This document shows positions 11,020-23,109 of a DNA stretch of 64,000 bases, piece by piece (the stretch's first letter is position 1; every line of letters begins with the position of its first letter). The notes below the pieces were generated by a model. That model was given only the letters and a program-made list of their open reading frames with translations, made no database searches and had not been told where the DNA came from. The stretch is from NCBI GenBank assembly GCA_034638255.1, contig JAWPGT010000045.1:124001-188000 (forward strand), read 5' to 3'. The DNA comes from Coprinus comatus (taxonomy: Eukaryota > Basidiomycota > Agaricomycetes > Agaricales > Agaricaceae). The position numbers and the translations under genes were made by a program.

Positions 11020-12833
11020 TTATTGAACTTCTTGGTTCACAACGAGTTGTAATAAACCCGCATCAACGAAAGGGCGTAATTTTTCTACATAATCATCAGG
11101 ATAATCCTGAGGAAGTTTGAACCAGAGTGTAAGAACAAAAGGTTTCTTGACAGTTTTAGGGGCCTCTTCGGTGGATGATAATCTTTCTTTAAGCATTTGA
11201 ATGATAGCTTCGCATAAGTTTTTGCCGGCGCTGACTGGTGCATATACTTCTTCAAATGGTTCATCGCCGTCAGATTCTTCGTCATCGGGTTCTTCGTCAT
11301 CAGATTCATCGTCATCGGATGGAATGTTGTCCATCATGTCAACATCATCATTGGGTGAATTATGATCGGATCCATCATCTTCAGTGTCGGTGGACTGACT
11401 GTCGTCGGATGAACCAGCATCGGATGAATCTTCTTCAGCCTCATCCAAACTATACACTCTAATTCGCAATGGTGGTAAATCCCCAGAAAGAGATAACGCT
11501 TGTAAACCCGGCATGAGAAGTTTTTTATCAGGGTGATACGAAGGCGTCAATGCATTTAATAGGAGACATATTTCTTCGCCGTATGCATAAAGAGACAAAT
11601 GTTCGGTATTCATATCTAAAAATCGTAAAAGGTCTTCTTTCGGGACCTGGAAAGTACTCGTAGTGGCGATGTCGACAGTAGATATATGTATTCTGGACAA
11701 GGGAGATGACGACTTCTTAAACAACTTCGGTTCGCACTCGAGTACGTGAGGTTGCGCTAGGCCAAGAAGGGACGCATTGCGAAGAGAAGGAAGATCGAGA
11801 CGTTGTAGCAGAAGTATATCCCAAGGAGAGTCTAAATTGTTAGAAGACATGTCCCACCGAATAGTCTGTAATCGCGGTATTGTGTGGATTTGTGGATTGT
11901 TTCCTAGCCAATCTGGATCCCGGGCCGAGAGCGGAATTCGACATTGAAATTCGACGATGAGTGTTTCCTTGCATGTAAGAAGGAGGTTGAAACAATCGTC
12001 ATAAGACATATCAGAGAGATTAAGGTATGTGATTGTAGTTATGGGGAGAACATGACATCTCTTGCGCGCGAAAGGGTTAAGCGTTGTAAGGCTGGTAAAA
12101 CGGGCAGGGTCCATGATGAGTGAGCCATGGCAAACATTGGTACTGATAGTTCCAAAGTTTCCATCTGATGATATATTTTTTGTTCTCCACTATGTCCTGT
12201 CCAATCCACCAATACCAGGGTGGCATAAAGTGCCTGTATCCGCGTCGGATTTTCCTGGAGGGCAACATCAAAGAGTTGCTTATAGTCGTCTGCATTGGGT
12301 TCATAGAAATTTCCAAAAGCCAAAGAAAGTGGCAAACTTTTCGCCCTTTCAAAATAGTAGCGTAGTAGATCGATCTTCTTCTTCTCGCAGACTTCTTTAT
12401 TGACGTGAAGGTCGAGTTCTATTCGGAGTGATGTCCATATACGAGGAGTAGCACGAGCAACACGACGCCAGTGTGACGATACTGCGCTGAGGTTGAGTGG
12501 GACGTATTTTAAAAGTTTGGTTTTGGGTATATCCAAATCACGTCTGTTGACTGGCTTCGCGACAGGGGTGGCGATTTCCATGACATGCGAGAGAATTTCG
12601 GGAGGAATGGAGCATGTGATTGATTGTAAGTCGTTGAGTCGACTGCGAAGAGAAGCACGCTTTAGATACAGGAGTTCTATGCTTTGCTCGATATCAGAGA
12701 GCTCCTTGTTAATTTGTTTGATATCCTCGGCTTTGGTTTTTGATTCAAGGAGACGTGGTGTAGTGATATGGTATGTGGCAGGATGGGTGTTTTTACAACC
12801 GCAAAGTGTGCAGGATTGTGAAGTGATAGACAT
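11020..12833 (-). CDS. F-box-like/leucine-rich protein with one frameshift
   Basis: Basidiomycete F-box family protein, presumably a substrate receptor of an SCF ubiquitin ligase. I start at MSITSQSC (12833), not at the longer ORF start, because the intact paralogue at 30816 starts at the matching place. Order: CTLCGC near the N-terminus, a coiled coil of about 45 residues (KQINKELSDIEQSIELL), F-box-like IPPEILSHVMEIA, LNLSAVSSHWRRVA, RIWTSLRIEL, leucine-rich repeats, then a long Asp/Glu/Ser tract (about 11240-11440) and a C-terminal PFVLTLWF motif. The reading frame shifts by one base near 12050: ARDVMFSP then continues in another frame as ITTITYLNLS. The paralogue aligns straight across this point (PALKILFL to MITHLHLEH), so a base is missing in or near the CCCC run. 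It could be a recent pseudogene or a sequence error. Confidence 0.7.
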
Positions 12834-13349
12834 TTTGTCCACCTTTCTTTCGCGTACGCGCGTTAGCAGTAGAGACTGTTTAATGGATGGACGCGACGCG
12901 TCTCGTATCTTTCCCATTTTGGTCAATTATTCCCAGGGCTGTCTTCGTCAGTTGCTCTCACCGTTAATGTGTTCGGGATAGGTTAGAAAGTCTCGGTCTG
13001 AGTCAAATCTGATTCTTCAAAAACTATATATGCACTATACAAATTACATGTCCGAATTTCAACAATATGCTGAGGAGCCACCGTCCCAGTAAACTGCGAT
13101 TGTATCGAGGTTAAGTACCTTCTTGAACAAAAAATATACTCCTATGTAGTACTTCATGCACGACAAAACGATAATCAAGTAAAATGACAATCATTTATTA
13201 TTAAAGGATGTGAATAAATGATAATGAGCATTAATAAGTAATATGAATGTACTAGTCATATTTATAACCTTTTTTTTTTTGGTGGAGCGTTAGGCACATT
13301 CCCCCGACAATGTCAGCTCCTGTGATCAACTAAGTTTTACAATTATAGC
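12834..13349. other. Intergenic between two F-box copies
   Basis: Upstream DNA of the F-box gene and downstream DNA of its decayed paralogue. A T-run lies at 13270-13280. No gene or repeat is seen. Confidence 0.5.
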
Positions 13350-14866
13350 TTACCCTGGCCGGGGTACTTCTTTACAACTAACAACTCGCAAGAGCCCTGC
13401 TTTGATAAACTGTTGTAGTCCCTCTTCATAGGGCCGTTGATAATTTTCATCCATCAAGTTGAATGACAAAGCAAGGGTAAAAGGTTCCTCGACCAAGATT
13501 TCCTGGGATACATTGGATGGTGATAATAGCCTTTCCTCAGGTATTCGGAAGATCATATAACCTCCTTGTTTGAGACAAGAATCATTGTAATTGTCCATTT
13601 CAGTCGCCCATACCCAACGATCTCCTGTCTAAGCGGGTCTGATATGGGGTTGATTTAGATTTGTAAAATTAGGATAGGGAATATCGGAATTTAACCTCAA
13701 ATTCAGCAGCTTTTTTGGGGGAAGATCAATGCGCGGAGGATAGCAAAGACAGATCAAATGTGTGCAGATGAAGCTTGATAATGGAGATGAAGCTTGAAGT
13801 TTGGTTTTCGGATTTGTGTGTGGAGAAATCCTACATTAAAAAGATATATGGACCGAACCGAAGGCAACTCGAGCTGTTCATATATAAATTTATCTGAAGA
13901 CAGACCATCCCAATCAGAAGCAAACTCCCATGTAATTATTTCGAGATTCGGTGCGACGTAGGTACGGCCATCATTTAACCAGCCCAACTCGTCTTCTTCA
14001 TCTAGTTCCTCGCACGGGTTGAAGAAATCAAACTCGACAAGTGTATTCCTACACTCGAGAAACAGCCCAATACAATATTTATACGAGACCCTAATGAAAT
14101 GTAATGCTGTGAGTGTATGAGATGGAGAAAACGCGATGGTTGATGGTCCCGAGACCACCAAACTTCGTAGAATAGGCATTGTTGGAAGGCTGAGGGGGAA
14201 TGGTCCAGTTGACACTGATAGGCAGCGCAACTGTGGATATATTGGTGTTTCTGGTGTAGGCCAGTCCATCGGCATATCACCAATTTTCAACTCCCGAATG
14301 CGCGCCGAGCCATGGTGGAGTGCAGCATCAAGAATGGCCTTGTAATGCTCCTTAGGGCAAGTCATTCCATCGACCGGAATAAAAAGCAAAGCAAGGGGTA
14401 AACTTTTGGCTTGTTCAAAACAGTACACACAACTTCAATTTTCTTGTTGCATTCATCCTTCGTACTGAAGTTGCGAAGCTCCAGTCGGAGTGAAGTCTAC
14501 AGACGATGTGAGGAACGAGCAATAAAACCCAAGCGTGAAGACACCGCACTGAGGTTCAGCGGCGCGTATAGAAGTACTTTGTTTTGGGATGGCTTCCAGC
14601 CATCGTACACAAGTGAGGTCTGGTACGGACATTTCCACAATACAAGAAAGAATCTCAGGAGGAAGATTTATGAGAGGTGACTGAGTCTTGTTGAGACGGT
14701 AAGCGTGCTTGGGGCACAGTTGTGCTGTTTGCTGGTTTACGCATGCCAGAGGGCCTTTAACGTCTTCGCTTTTCGTCTGGGATTGAATTAAGTTTGGGGA
14801 AATATCAGTGGCAACAGGGCGGTATATTACACAGCCACAAACAACACAGAACTTTGGGGCGATCAC
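13350..14866 (-). pseudogene. Decayed F-box-like paralogue
   Basis: A relative of the gene at 11020-12833. The N-terminus keeps CVVCGC at residues 8-13 and a shortened coiled-coil region, then LPPEILSCIVEMS. After PKQS the conserved LNLSAVSSRLG block is found only in a different frame (about 14545). Inside that block the Trp of the family motif (I/L)WTSLR is replaced by a stop (TAG near 14500, Trp codon TGG to TAG). The middle of the protein (13754-14428, with CFEQAKSLPLALLF and NTLVEFDFF) and the C-terminal piece (13350-13598, with EPFTLALSFNL) are in other frames, and the acidic tract is missing. With at least two frameshifts and a nonsense change, I call it a pseudogene. Confidence 0.8.
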
Positions 14867-15658
14867 GATTATGTTGGACTTGCGTTGGACCTGTGCGTTG
14901 GATTATATATATATATATATACTGTGTGGGTGATTCGATAACCTAACCGGATTATCAAGGACATACCTAAACTTTACTCTGAGACCCACGCTCATGAGTA
15001 AAGGAAAGCTTGGATAAATTCTCGCTAGCACTTGATAATCTGTGTGGATTACCAAGTCACTGGCACAGTGTATACGAGATGAATGGCGAAGCATCTTAGA
15101 TGTCACAGTGTTACGTTGTTCAAGCTGTGACATCGTGATCGTTCGTCCTTGCCAACATCATCCACAAAAGCACAGCCCCTGGCTGCGGAATATCATAGGC
15201 AACAAAAGCTCTACACAATAACATGACGATGGTGTATCTCTCTAAAGGGCATGACAAAAAGGATTTATCAATCTAGGACTCGGACTTCGGGGGTTGTGTG
15301 GAGGAAAAAAATAATATTGAACTTTCTGCTTCTTCACCAGGTTTCCATCGCACTCTCCCCTTTCAGTCTCCTTACAACACAGCATATATTCCAGGAAATC
15401 AGTACTCGGCAAGCACAACTTGGCGAGATGGACGAGGGGGAACAATTAAAAAAAAAGCTTAGTCATCACAAAAGGAGTGATGTAACAAAAGAGTTGTCCA
15501 GTGTTCTGGTAAGTAAGAAAACTATAAGATGCGACAATGAGAAATTTGGTACTCATTTTTCCTTTTTGCTCTCTCCTCTCTAAACCCTTCTCTCCCTTCT
15601 TTTTCTTTTTATATATATATCCGTGCGCGCTTTAGGTCGTGTACTAACCATTTAGATA
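14867..15658. other. Intergenic upstream of fungalysin copy 1
   Basis: Holds a TA microsatellite (about 14905-14922) and a pyrimidine-rich stretch (about 15565-15612, CT and TTTTC runs) followed by TATATATATAT just before the fungalysin start. This resembles the CT-rich promoters of fungal secreted-enzyme genes. No supported gene. Confidence 0.5.
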
Positions 15659-18063
15659 ATGGTCTCATTCACTCTCTATCTCCGTCGTTTATATTGCAAT
15701 TACGATTTCTACATTTGCTCAGGCAGCTCCATGGCCTTCTTATATCAAACATTCAACTCATAATACTCGTTTTATAAACGTGGACTCACATTAGAAACTT
15801 ATCACCCCAAGACGACTTATAAGGTATGTGTTACTAGAATAATTTCCAGTAGGACTCTAACACTTTCTGCAAATAGACTATGGCTCAGCTGGAACTGGAA
15901 CTTCCACTGGTGCAGACTTGAAGAAGACGGCCAATTTGGTTGGTGGTGAATCTACATGGCATCTTAACGAATCAGCGATATCATTTGTCAAATCCGAACT
16001 TGGTGTCGACGAAAGTAACATTTCGTATAATGTTGGTTGGACTGGTACCAATGCCCAATTTGCCTACATGAAACAATACGTTGTACGTAAATCCATCCTA
16101 TTACTATGTGTTTTGTTGCTGATTAAATTTAAACCTATGTGGAATCAGAATGGTATCCCTGTCGCTAATGCCGTCGCGAACGTCGGTTTTAACAAAAATG
16201 CACAAGTAATCTCTTTTGGTTCATCATTCGTTGATACACCAGATGGTTAGTAACGTCATGATCTTCCATTAACTATGATTCTTACAAAGTGTTGTTCACA
16301 TAGGTACCGTTGCTCTCCAACTCCTTCTCTTACACTTGAAGAGGCTCTGCCGAACATAGAGAAGCTCTTGGTGGCAAATATACTGGATACCCTACGAGTC
16401 TTGAATATCTTGCTAAATCTGATGGATCTTGGCTCTTACACATGTGGCTCAATATACAAGATGATAATGAGCTTTGGGTGGAGGCGTATATTGATGCCCA
16501 TAGTGGTGAATTGCTCTCTGTTTCGGATTTCATTGCCCATGCTTCGGTAAGTTTATTGTTTGTGTATACAATTAACTTCTTGATAATTGACGATGTTTTT
16601 GTTTTCCAGTACAATGCTGTTCCCTTCACTCGTCAAAATTTTGATGATGGGAGACAGGTGATCGTCGATCCTCAGGACGAAACTATTTCTTTAAATGGTT
16701 GGCACACCAGGAATTCTACCTTGTATGTGTTATTACACGAAGTAAATGCTTTACAACTAATGATTTGACATCCGGTTTTGTTCTCCAGTGGTCCAAATGT
16801 ACAAGCAATTCTTGATGATGGATCTATCCGAGCCACATCTTCGGGTCAAGACTACGATTATGATTACGACAAATCAGAACCTCGTGCTCTAACTAGTCAA
16901 GCTGGGGCTGTCGTGAATGCTTTCTATGTCCTGAACTCGATGCATGATTTCTCTTATCGATATGGTTTCACTGAGAAAGCTGGAAATTTCCAAGCTTCAA
17001 ACTTTGGAAAGGGAGGCAGGGAGAATGATCCTGTCACGGTTTTCATTCAAGATCCTAGTGGAAAGAATAATGCTAATTTTGGCGCTGGACCTGAGTGAGT
17101 TTGCTTTGTTTTCTTCTCTTCTGTGATTGTCATTTACTGATATGAATTCTAATTCTAAAGTGGTGCTGGTGGACGTTGTCGCCTATTTTTGTTCGATACC
17201 AACAATGTAAGAGTTAATACTTTTTTCATAGACGTCTTTAATACTCATACTCACAAAATGCTTAGCCCGAAGCTGATTCAGCCATGTCGAATGATATTAT
17301 GATTCATGAATATACTCACGGAATTACCAATCGTATGACTGGTGGTGGTTCAGGACGATGCCTCCAAACTGTTGAAGCTGGTGGTATGGGTGAAGGTTGG
17401 AGTGATATGATGGCGGCTTGGTTGGATCAGACTTCAGACCAGGTTCCGGATTACGTTGTTGGTAGATATGTTGTTTCTGGATCAGATGGTATTCGTAGCC
17501 ATCCTTATTCTACTTCTGAGTAAGTGAATGTCTTCATGAAATATTGGATCTGTACTTATGATTTATCGTAGGAAAACGAACCCACTCAAGTATGGAGATA
17601 TTAAACGCCTCAATGAAGTTCATGGTATGTGTTCCTTTGGTAACTGTAAATCTTCGTTGCTGATATCATTTGTGATATTTTTAGACATAGGAGAGGTCTG
17701 GGCTAATACACTGTACAACGTGTATGCTGCCCTTGTTGGAGAGCGTGGATTCTTCGACAATGCGATCAACGATACCAACTCTGATGCAGGAAATGTAGTC
17801 TTTATGCGCTTGATGATGGATGGTTTGTTACTACAGCCTTGCAACCCAACCTGTACGTATATCATATACTAAGTTAGTGGTATGGCATCTGATTTTATAT
17901 TTTCACAGTGCTCCAAGCTAGGGATGCTATTCTACAAGCCGATGAGAACAGGTACCTTGGTGCAAATCAATGTACCCTGTGGAATGCTTTCGCAAAGAAG
18001 GGTATGGGCATTAATGCCAGTGGATCCTTCGATAATGGTTTTGATGTTCCTTCCGGTTGTTAA
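15659..18063 (+). pseudogene. Fungalysin (M36 secreted metalloprotease), broken copy
   Basis: Fungalysins are secreted zinc proteases with an FTP propeptide. The catalytic part is complete: [15 protein letters not shown] (about 17306), GGMGEGWSDMM with the third zinc ligand Glu (about 17390), HPYSTSE, and the C-terminal end at FDVPSGC. The front is damaged. The start codon and the signal-peptide remnant (TISTFAQAAPWP) lie in different frames. The LETYHP propeptide motif is out of frame with the preceding residues near 15795. EALGGKYTGYPTSLEYL (about 16370) is in another frame from TPSLTLEEALP just before it. That makes three one-base shifts. About ten introns of 50-70 bases match copy 2 in position. 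A 3' fragment could still be translated, but secretion would fail. Confidence 0.8.
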
Positions 18064-18272
18064 GAGACATTTTTTTCTTTTTTATTCCAAACACGCATAT
18101 ATACCCATTGCATTAATGTAGCATAGTCATATTCATGGACGGTGTTGTAGATTATATAGATGGGAATAAAGTCACATCTTAGCAAATTTTGATGGTCTGT
18201 GCGGGAAAAGGAAATTGGGTGACAGTGTTACTCTGCCTGCTGCCAAGGATTGGTCCATTTCGATTGGTTGGA

Positions 18273-18871
18273 ATGTCGGAGCTGCAGCCTATCATTCCAG
18301 CACGGGACGAAAGTAATTCTAGCGGCATCGTCGTCGCGACCCCTCATGAACCTATCGAGCCCACTCCAATCACAGACCAGGAGGTCGGCGAATATCGCGA
18401 ACAAGACAGATTCCTTCCCGTACGTCCCCGGCGTTCCTTCTCCAATCAACGCTGAAAAATGCTGATTTTCTATTCACCCATGCTTTCGTAATAGATTGCC
18501 AATGTGTCCCGTATAATGAAGTCGGCTGTACCTCCTACAGCAAAGATTGCTAAAGACGCGAAAGAATGTGTACAGGAATGCGTGTCTGAATTTATCTCTT
18601 TCATTACCTCGGAAGCAGCAGAGAAATGTCAGCTAGAGAAACGCAAGACTATAGGGGGAGAAGATATTTTATATGCGATGGGTACTTTGGGCTTTGAGAT
18701 GTATGCAGAGACGTTGAAAATCCATTTGGCAAAACTAAGACAGGTGAATATTCACTATTTCTGTTTATGTTGGTTAGTGATTGACGAGAGTAATAGAATG
18801 GTGCTTCAACTTCAAATGCCCCTGGAACTAGTAAAGATCAGGATCCTAGTGATCCTAAAGACGACGACTAA
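18273..18871 (+). CDS. HAP3: CCAAT-binding factor subunit HAP3 / NF-YB
   Basis: Histone-fold subunit of the HAP2/3/5 (NF-Y) complex that binds CCAAT promoters. Three exons: 18273-18419, 18495-18743 and 18797-18871, about 156 residues. The join [12 protein letters not shown] gives the conserved start of the histone fold. It is followed by [44 protein letters not shown] and [12 protein letters not shown], all diagnostic of NF-YB. N- and C-termini are short and disordered; the last exon ends in an acidic DPKDDD. It starts 209 bases after the broken fungalysin and reads the same way. It is intact. Confidence 0.95.
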
Positions 18872-19217
18872 GAGGTGTGGTTCAGTTATTATGAATATTG
18901 GAACATGTATTTTCAAGGTACATTTCGAGTCCCTTCTCTTATGTTTTACAAAGGGGTACTGACCAGGATTCTCAAGTGTAACACTATATATATATATTAT
19001 GTGATATGTTTGCCGAATTAAGTTTCATAGTTTCCGGTCGTTTTGAGAGGACTACTTGGTGTCAGATAAGATAACATTTTGTGACCGTCGCGACGGTGAA
19101 TGGTCATGATGTCAATATAGCACAAATAAGCCATAATCACAACTTGCTTTCTACCTTCATCACCAGCATATACCACATAACTCTTATACATCCAAATACC
19201 ACACTCAATCCTATACC
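18872..19217. other. Intergenic between HAP3 and EXO70
   Basis: A 346-base spacer with a short TA repeat (about 18985-19000). It should hold the HAP3 3' UTR and the EXO70 promoter. No other feature. Confidence 0.5.
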
Positions 19218-21598
19218 ATGGACGACGAAACTGCTGAAATTGAGTTGGTAGGTTTCTTCGTTCCCTCGCAGAGCGTAAAGCTTAGGCTTGACTTATTCGA
19301 GTAACAGCTCGAACAAAATCTCAATAAAACCCGTCAAATATCTAAAAGAATGATATGTATGATCATCCTCTTCCCCATGGTATCAAGCATCGCGCTTACC
19401 TGATCAGCTATACTCGATAGCTTTGAGACTCGGCTAGTAAAACTTGAAAAATCGATATTACCGTTATACAATGCTGCTCAGATACTCAACCGTCGGTCGC
19501 ATAGTGGGTGGATACGCATATATATGCTATGGATTTAGGGCTAAAAGTGGGTTTAGATATTGACCAGGCGTTGTCCAAGATGGAAGAAATGGCTAATACT
19601 GAGGAGGACTTGGCTGCAGAGGAGGCGTTTATCTTGCGAGGGTGAGTTGTTGTTATTAGAATTTGACGCATATAGCCTGCTTAATTATGTCATAGCCCTC
19701 AACCTCACAACTTGAAGGCATATAAAGAGGCGCTTGAACGTTTGAACGCTAATATTGCCTTCCAGGCCGCAGATCGTGACGTTGCAGTTACTGTATGATG
19801 CACTTAATCATCTTCACTGCCCTTGACTTACCACCAATACACAGGCTCGCCTTGTCGAAACTGGAGCCAAGAAACTTACACAACTTTATACTACTGTAGT
19901 TGCTGAAGGTTCCTCTGGTGTCACCCCAAAGACTCCTGGTACCGCTCTCGTTTCCACCAGCTTCCCATCTTCTCTCCTCTCCAACATATCGCCTATCGTC
20001 AACTTTCTTCGAACATTACCATTACCTTCTACGCATCCTTCTCATCCCGCCGCTCCTGTCATTCTAGAAACTCTCAAAGAAGCGCAGCAAGGTTATGCGG
20101 ATATGAGAGGAAATTGGAGTGTCAAATGCCTTGAAGGACAGGGGAAGCGGTTGGTCACCAGAGCCGATACTATTGATACTATTACAACTGGACGAGAGTT
20201 TGGAGAGTGGGTTGAAGTATTATTGTCCGTTTCCGAGGTAGGTTTCCCGAGTTTTGAAGCCAAGGATTGTTCTTATGGTTCTACCAGGATGAATATAAGC
20301 TTTTGAGAGAACTTTCTCCTCTTACAAGTCCAGTACTCTTAGCTTCTGCATACGCCACTCTGCTTACACCCATCCTAAAACTGTTCAGTTCCGTCCTCAA
20401 TCAACTGATAGCTCTGTGTAAAAAGTCGTTACCGAAGTATAACTTTTTGGCACTGTCTGCGTACGATTCGCTTTTGAAGCAGCAACCGTCATGGGATGCC
20501 GTGTTGTCAAGACGAGAATCGGATAGTGTTGATGAGATGAAGGAAGGGCTTCAGTCTCTTAGACAACTTTGCCTCAGAAGTTTCCCCGAATTTTTAGTAG
20601 ACATCAAGTTGGGCGCGAACAATCGAGACTCTGATATCAGTACCAAATTGATCAAGGTTTCCACTAATGTATGTCGTCTATAGAAAAGGCTAATTTCGTT
20701 TACTAATAGTACGTACTAAAGACAGTCAGCTATTTGGGACGTATACCAGAAGTTAAAGGAGCAGTTTGTGCTGCATTGCTGGCACTTGGAGATGGAAATT
20801 GGAAGATGGGAGAGGGTGTACAAGTTGGAAAAAACTCCAAGGTTAATGAGGTTGATGAATCAGTTATTTTGGAGCATTTCTTGTGTAAGTGAAAAAAAAA
20901 ACGGTTTTTTTTTTGGAAGTAACCGTGCGCTTACCTGTTTCTTTAGATGATGTTATTACGAGCGCTATCAACAGCTTAAATGCTGTATCTCGTTTACGAC
21001 GCACACCTTTCGGATCCATCTTTTTACTAAACAATATCTCCCACATTAGATATCACATCTTGGTAGATCCGCGCCATTCAGACCTCCCCTCTCTCCTTTC
21101 CCAACCTGCTCTCGATGCATTAAATTCCAACTGGAGAACAGCCAAGGCCGCGTACTTTGATAGCAATTACACTCCGCTCATGCAGGCCCTTACCGATGAC
21201 CCTAAGGAGAAATCTGGAAAATCACAAGCAAAAGAGAAATTCACAAGGTTTTATGATTTGTTAGAAGAAGTAGTGGAACGTCACCGTATGGGACCGGTAC
21301 TTGGTGATGACCAAGAAGGACGAAGCGCTATCGCAGATGAAATTGTTATGTTAGTGGTACCTAGCTTGAGAAGGTTTACCCAGAAGCAGAAGGAAAAGGA
21401 ATTTAGTAGAAGTCAGTCATCCCTCTCTCTCGATTGCTAAATAATCTAACCCTCGTATGAACTTGTCCGGATAGATCCGCAGAAGTGTAAGTTGCTCTTT
21501 ATTTATAGACATATTTGAGTTTGTCTAATCTCATGCTTCCAGATATCAAGCAGAGTCCCGAAGATGTTGAAACGCAACTACGCAGTCTGTATAATTAG
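19218..21598 (+). CDS. EXO70: Exocyst complex component EXO70
   Basis: EXO70 tethers secretory vesicles to the plasma membrane by binding PI(4,5)P2 and Rho GTPases. Exons join cleanly. MDDETAEIEL (19218-19247) is followed by LEQNLNKTRQISKRM, then SILDSFETRLVKLEKSI and LPLYNAAQILNRRS, the usual N-terminal coiled coil; then IDQALSKMEEMANTEEDL. The middle contains LLRELSPLTSPVLLASAYA and LRQLCLRSFPEFLVDIK. The conserved C-terminus has GSIFLLNNISHIRYHIL and, over the last two introns, FSR|NPQKY|IKQSPEDVETQL, ending LYN. About ten introns of 50-65 bases. No frameshift. Close flanking by two fungalysin copies suggests the protease duplicated around this conserved pair. Confidence 0.93.
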
Positions 21599-23109
21599 AA
21601 ATTATGATGACAAGAATCGCTGTCCCTCATGGAAATAGAAATAGGCTTGTTCTAATTTGTCCAAGATTATACACCACACATGGATCAGCGCTCAGCCTCG
21701 TAGTTCCGAAACAGACTTTCAATACCTCAACACGTGTAAGCCACAACGACGACACCGCCTAATCACATACTTGTACCACTATTAGGTGCGTGTTCACATA
21801 TGGAATTCCATCTTTCGACCCCCTTTTGACACATTTTTTCGGGGCTTATCGTGGTTTCTCTCCTACTCTCCTGACCTCTTTGGGGATCTCAGGTCGATTG
21901 CATCACAAGTCACCCATGTCAGAAAGACTATTGCATTACAGTGTGCAAACTATAGCTAAAAATGGATATGTGGTATCGTATGCTGTAGATACCACTTTCG
22001 CGGTCTCAAAGTCTCATGGCATACCATGTACCATATGTACGTCTTCATAATTGAAGATCTTCCTCTCAGGGCATCATGCACCATGGTCTTCTTGTGTTAC
22101 TTCATACACAGTTCGCATTGTAATGTTGACTCAGATGACGCGTATAGCATTTGTACTAACATCCTCAGCTATTGGATATTCCTAAACGAGAAGAACGCGA
22201 AGACTCGGACCGAGGGAACGTCGGAAGTTCTCCTCGTTTCCGAGCCTATCATTTATTACGATATTGCCCCTCCAACAGCCATGTGCCATATTTTGTTATG
22301 GGTTGGCACCACAGACTGATTATCGCCTCCTAACGACAAAGTTTGAGCCCCGGAGTCGAACACTGCCGGAATTTTCATCACAACCGTCTAGGGCATCCAT
22401 GGTCAAGACAACACATCAATAACTAATCACAGGTCTAGAAATAGCTCTCTTGGGCATGTGGCCCCTCACGTTTACAACTATATTCGGTTTGGTTGTTATA
22501 CGTCGCATGCGTGCTATTCCCACCCTTATCGATTGACAAATGTATGTCCACTTCAAGATACAAGTATTGAATCCGGTTCCCCTCGAATAACTTGAGTTTG
22601 AAAATCAATTGTTCATTTGATTTTAATGTACAAGGTCTAAGGCTGTCACTTTCTGTAAACATTCGATGTCATCGACTCGCCCTCAAGAGCTGGTGTACGT
22701 ATTTCAGGAGGTTCAGCCATTGTGCGTTTGTGAAGCTAATAATAACAGGATGTTGTTCGTGAAACCTCCATCAACCATCAGATTTATTCTCTCATTCATG
22801 GTTCTCAACCTCCGAGTATGAACTAGTTCCCACCTCAACTAAGTGTAACATGCGTTCCGAACCCCTCTAGAGACAGGGTTAGTTTCTCAGCCAGTGTAAT
22901 CTTCATGAAGAAGCAATTGATGTATTCCCAAGCTTTAAGGAGATGTCAGATGTCCGTAGTATTGGTGCACCGCCTGAACGCAATGGTTGCTTTATTGAGA
23001 GAGTATAAATGAAGTGAGGGATGAAGTTAATTGGTAGCATTCGAGCTCTTCTTGAGTGCCCTCGTTCCTTCGAATCTACATCGGGTCCTAAACGATCAAC
23101 ATTTACAAC
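21599..23109. other. Gene-free stretch of 1.5 kb
   Basis: No supported gene. Open stretches at 21790-22050 and 22026-22319 (plus) have no ATG in good context, no recognisable motif and no splice pattern that joins them. The last 100 bases are the likely promoter of fungalysin copy 2. Confidence 0.4.

Noticed and set aside
21790..22319. Possible gene in two overlapping plus-strand frames
   Set aside because: No suitable ATG, no splice pair that joins them, no recognisable motif.
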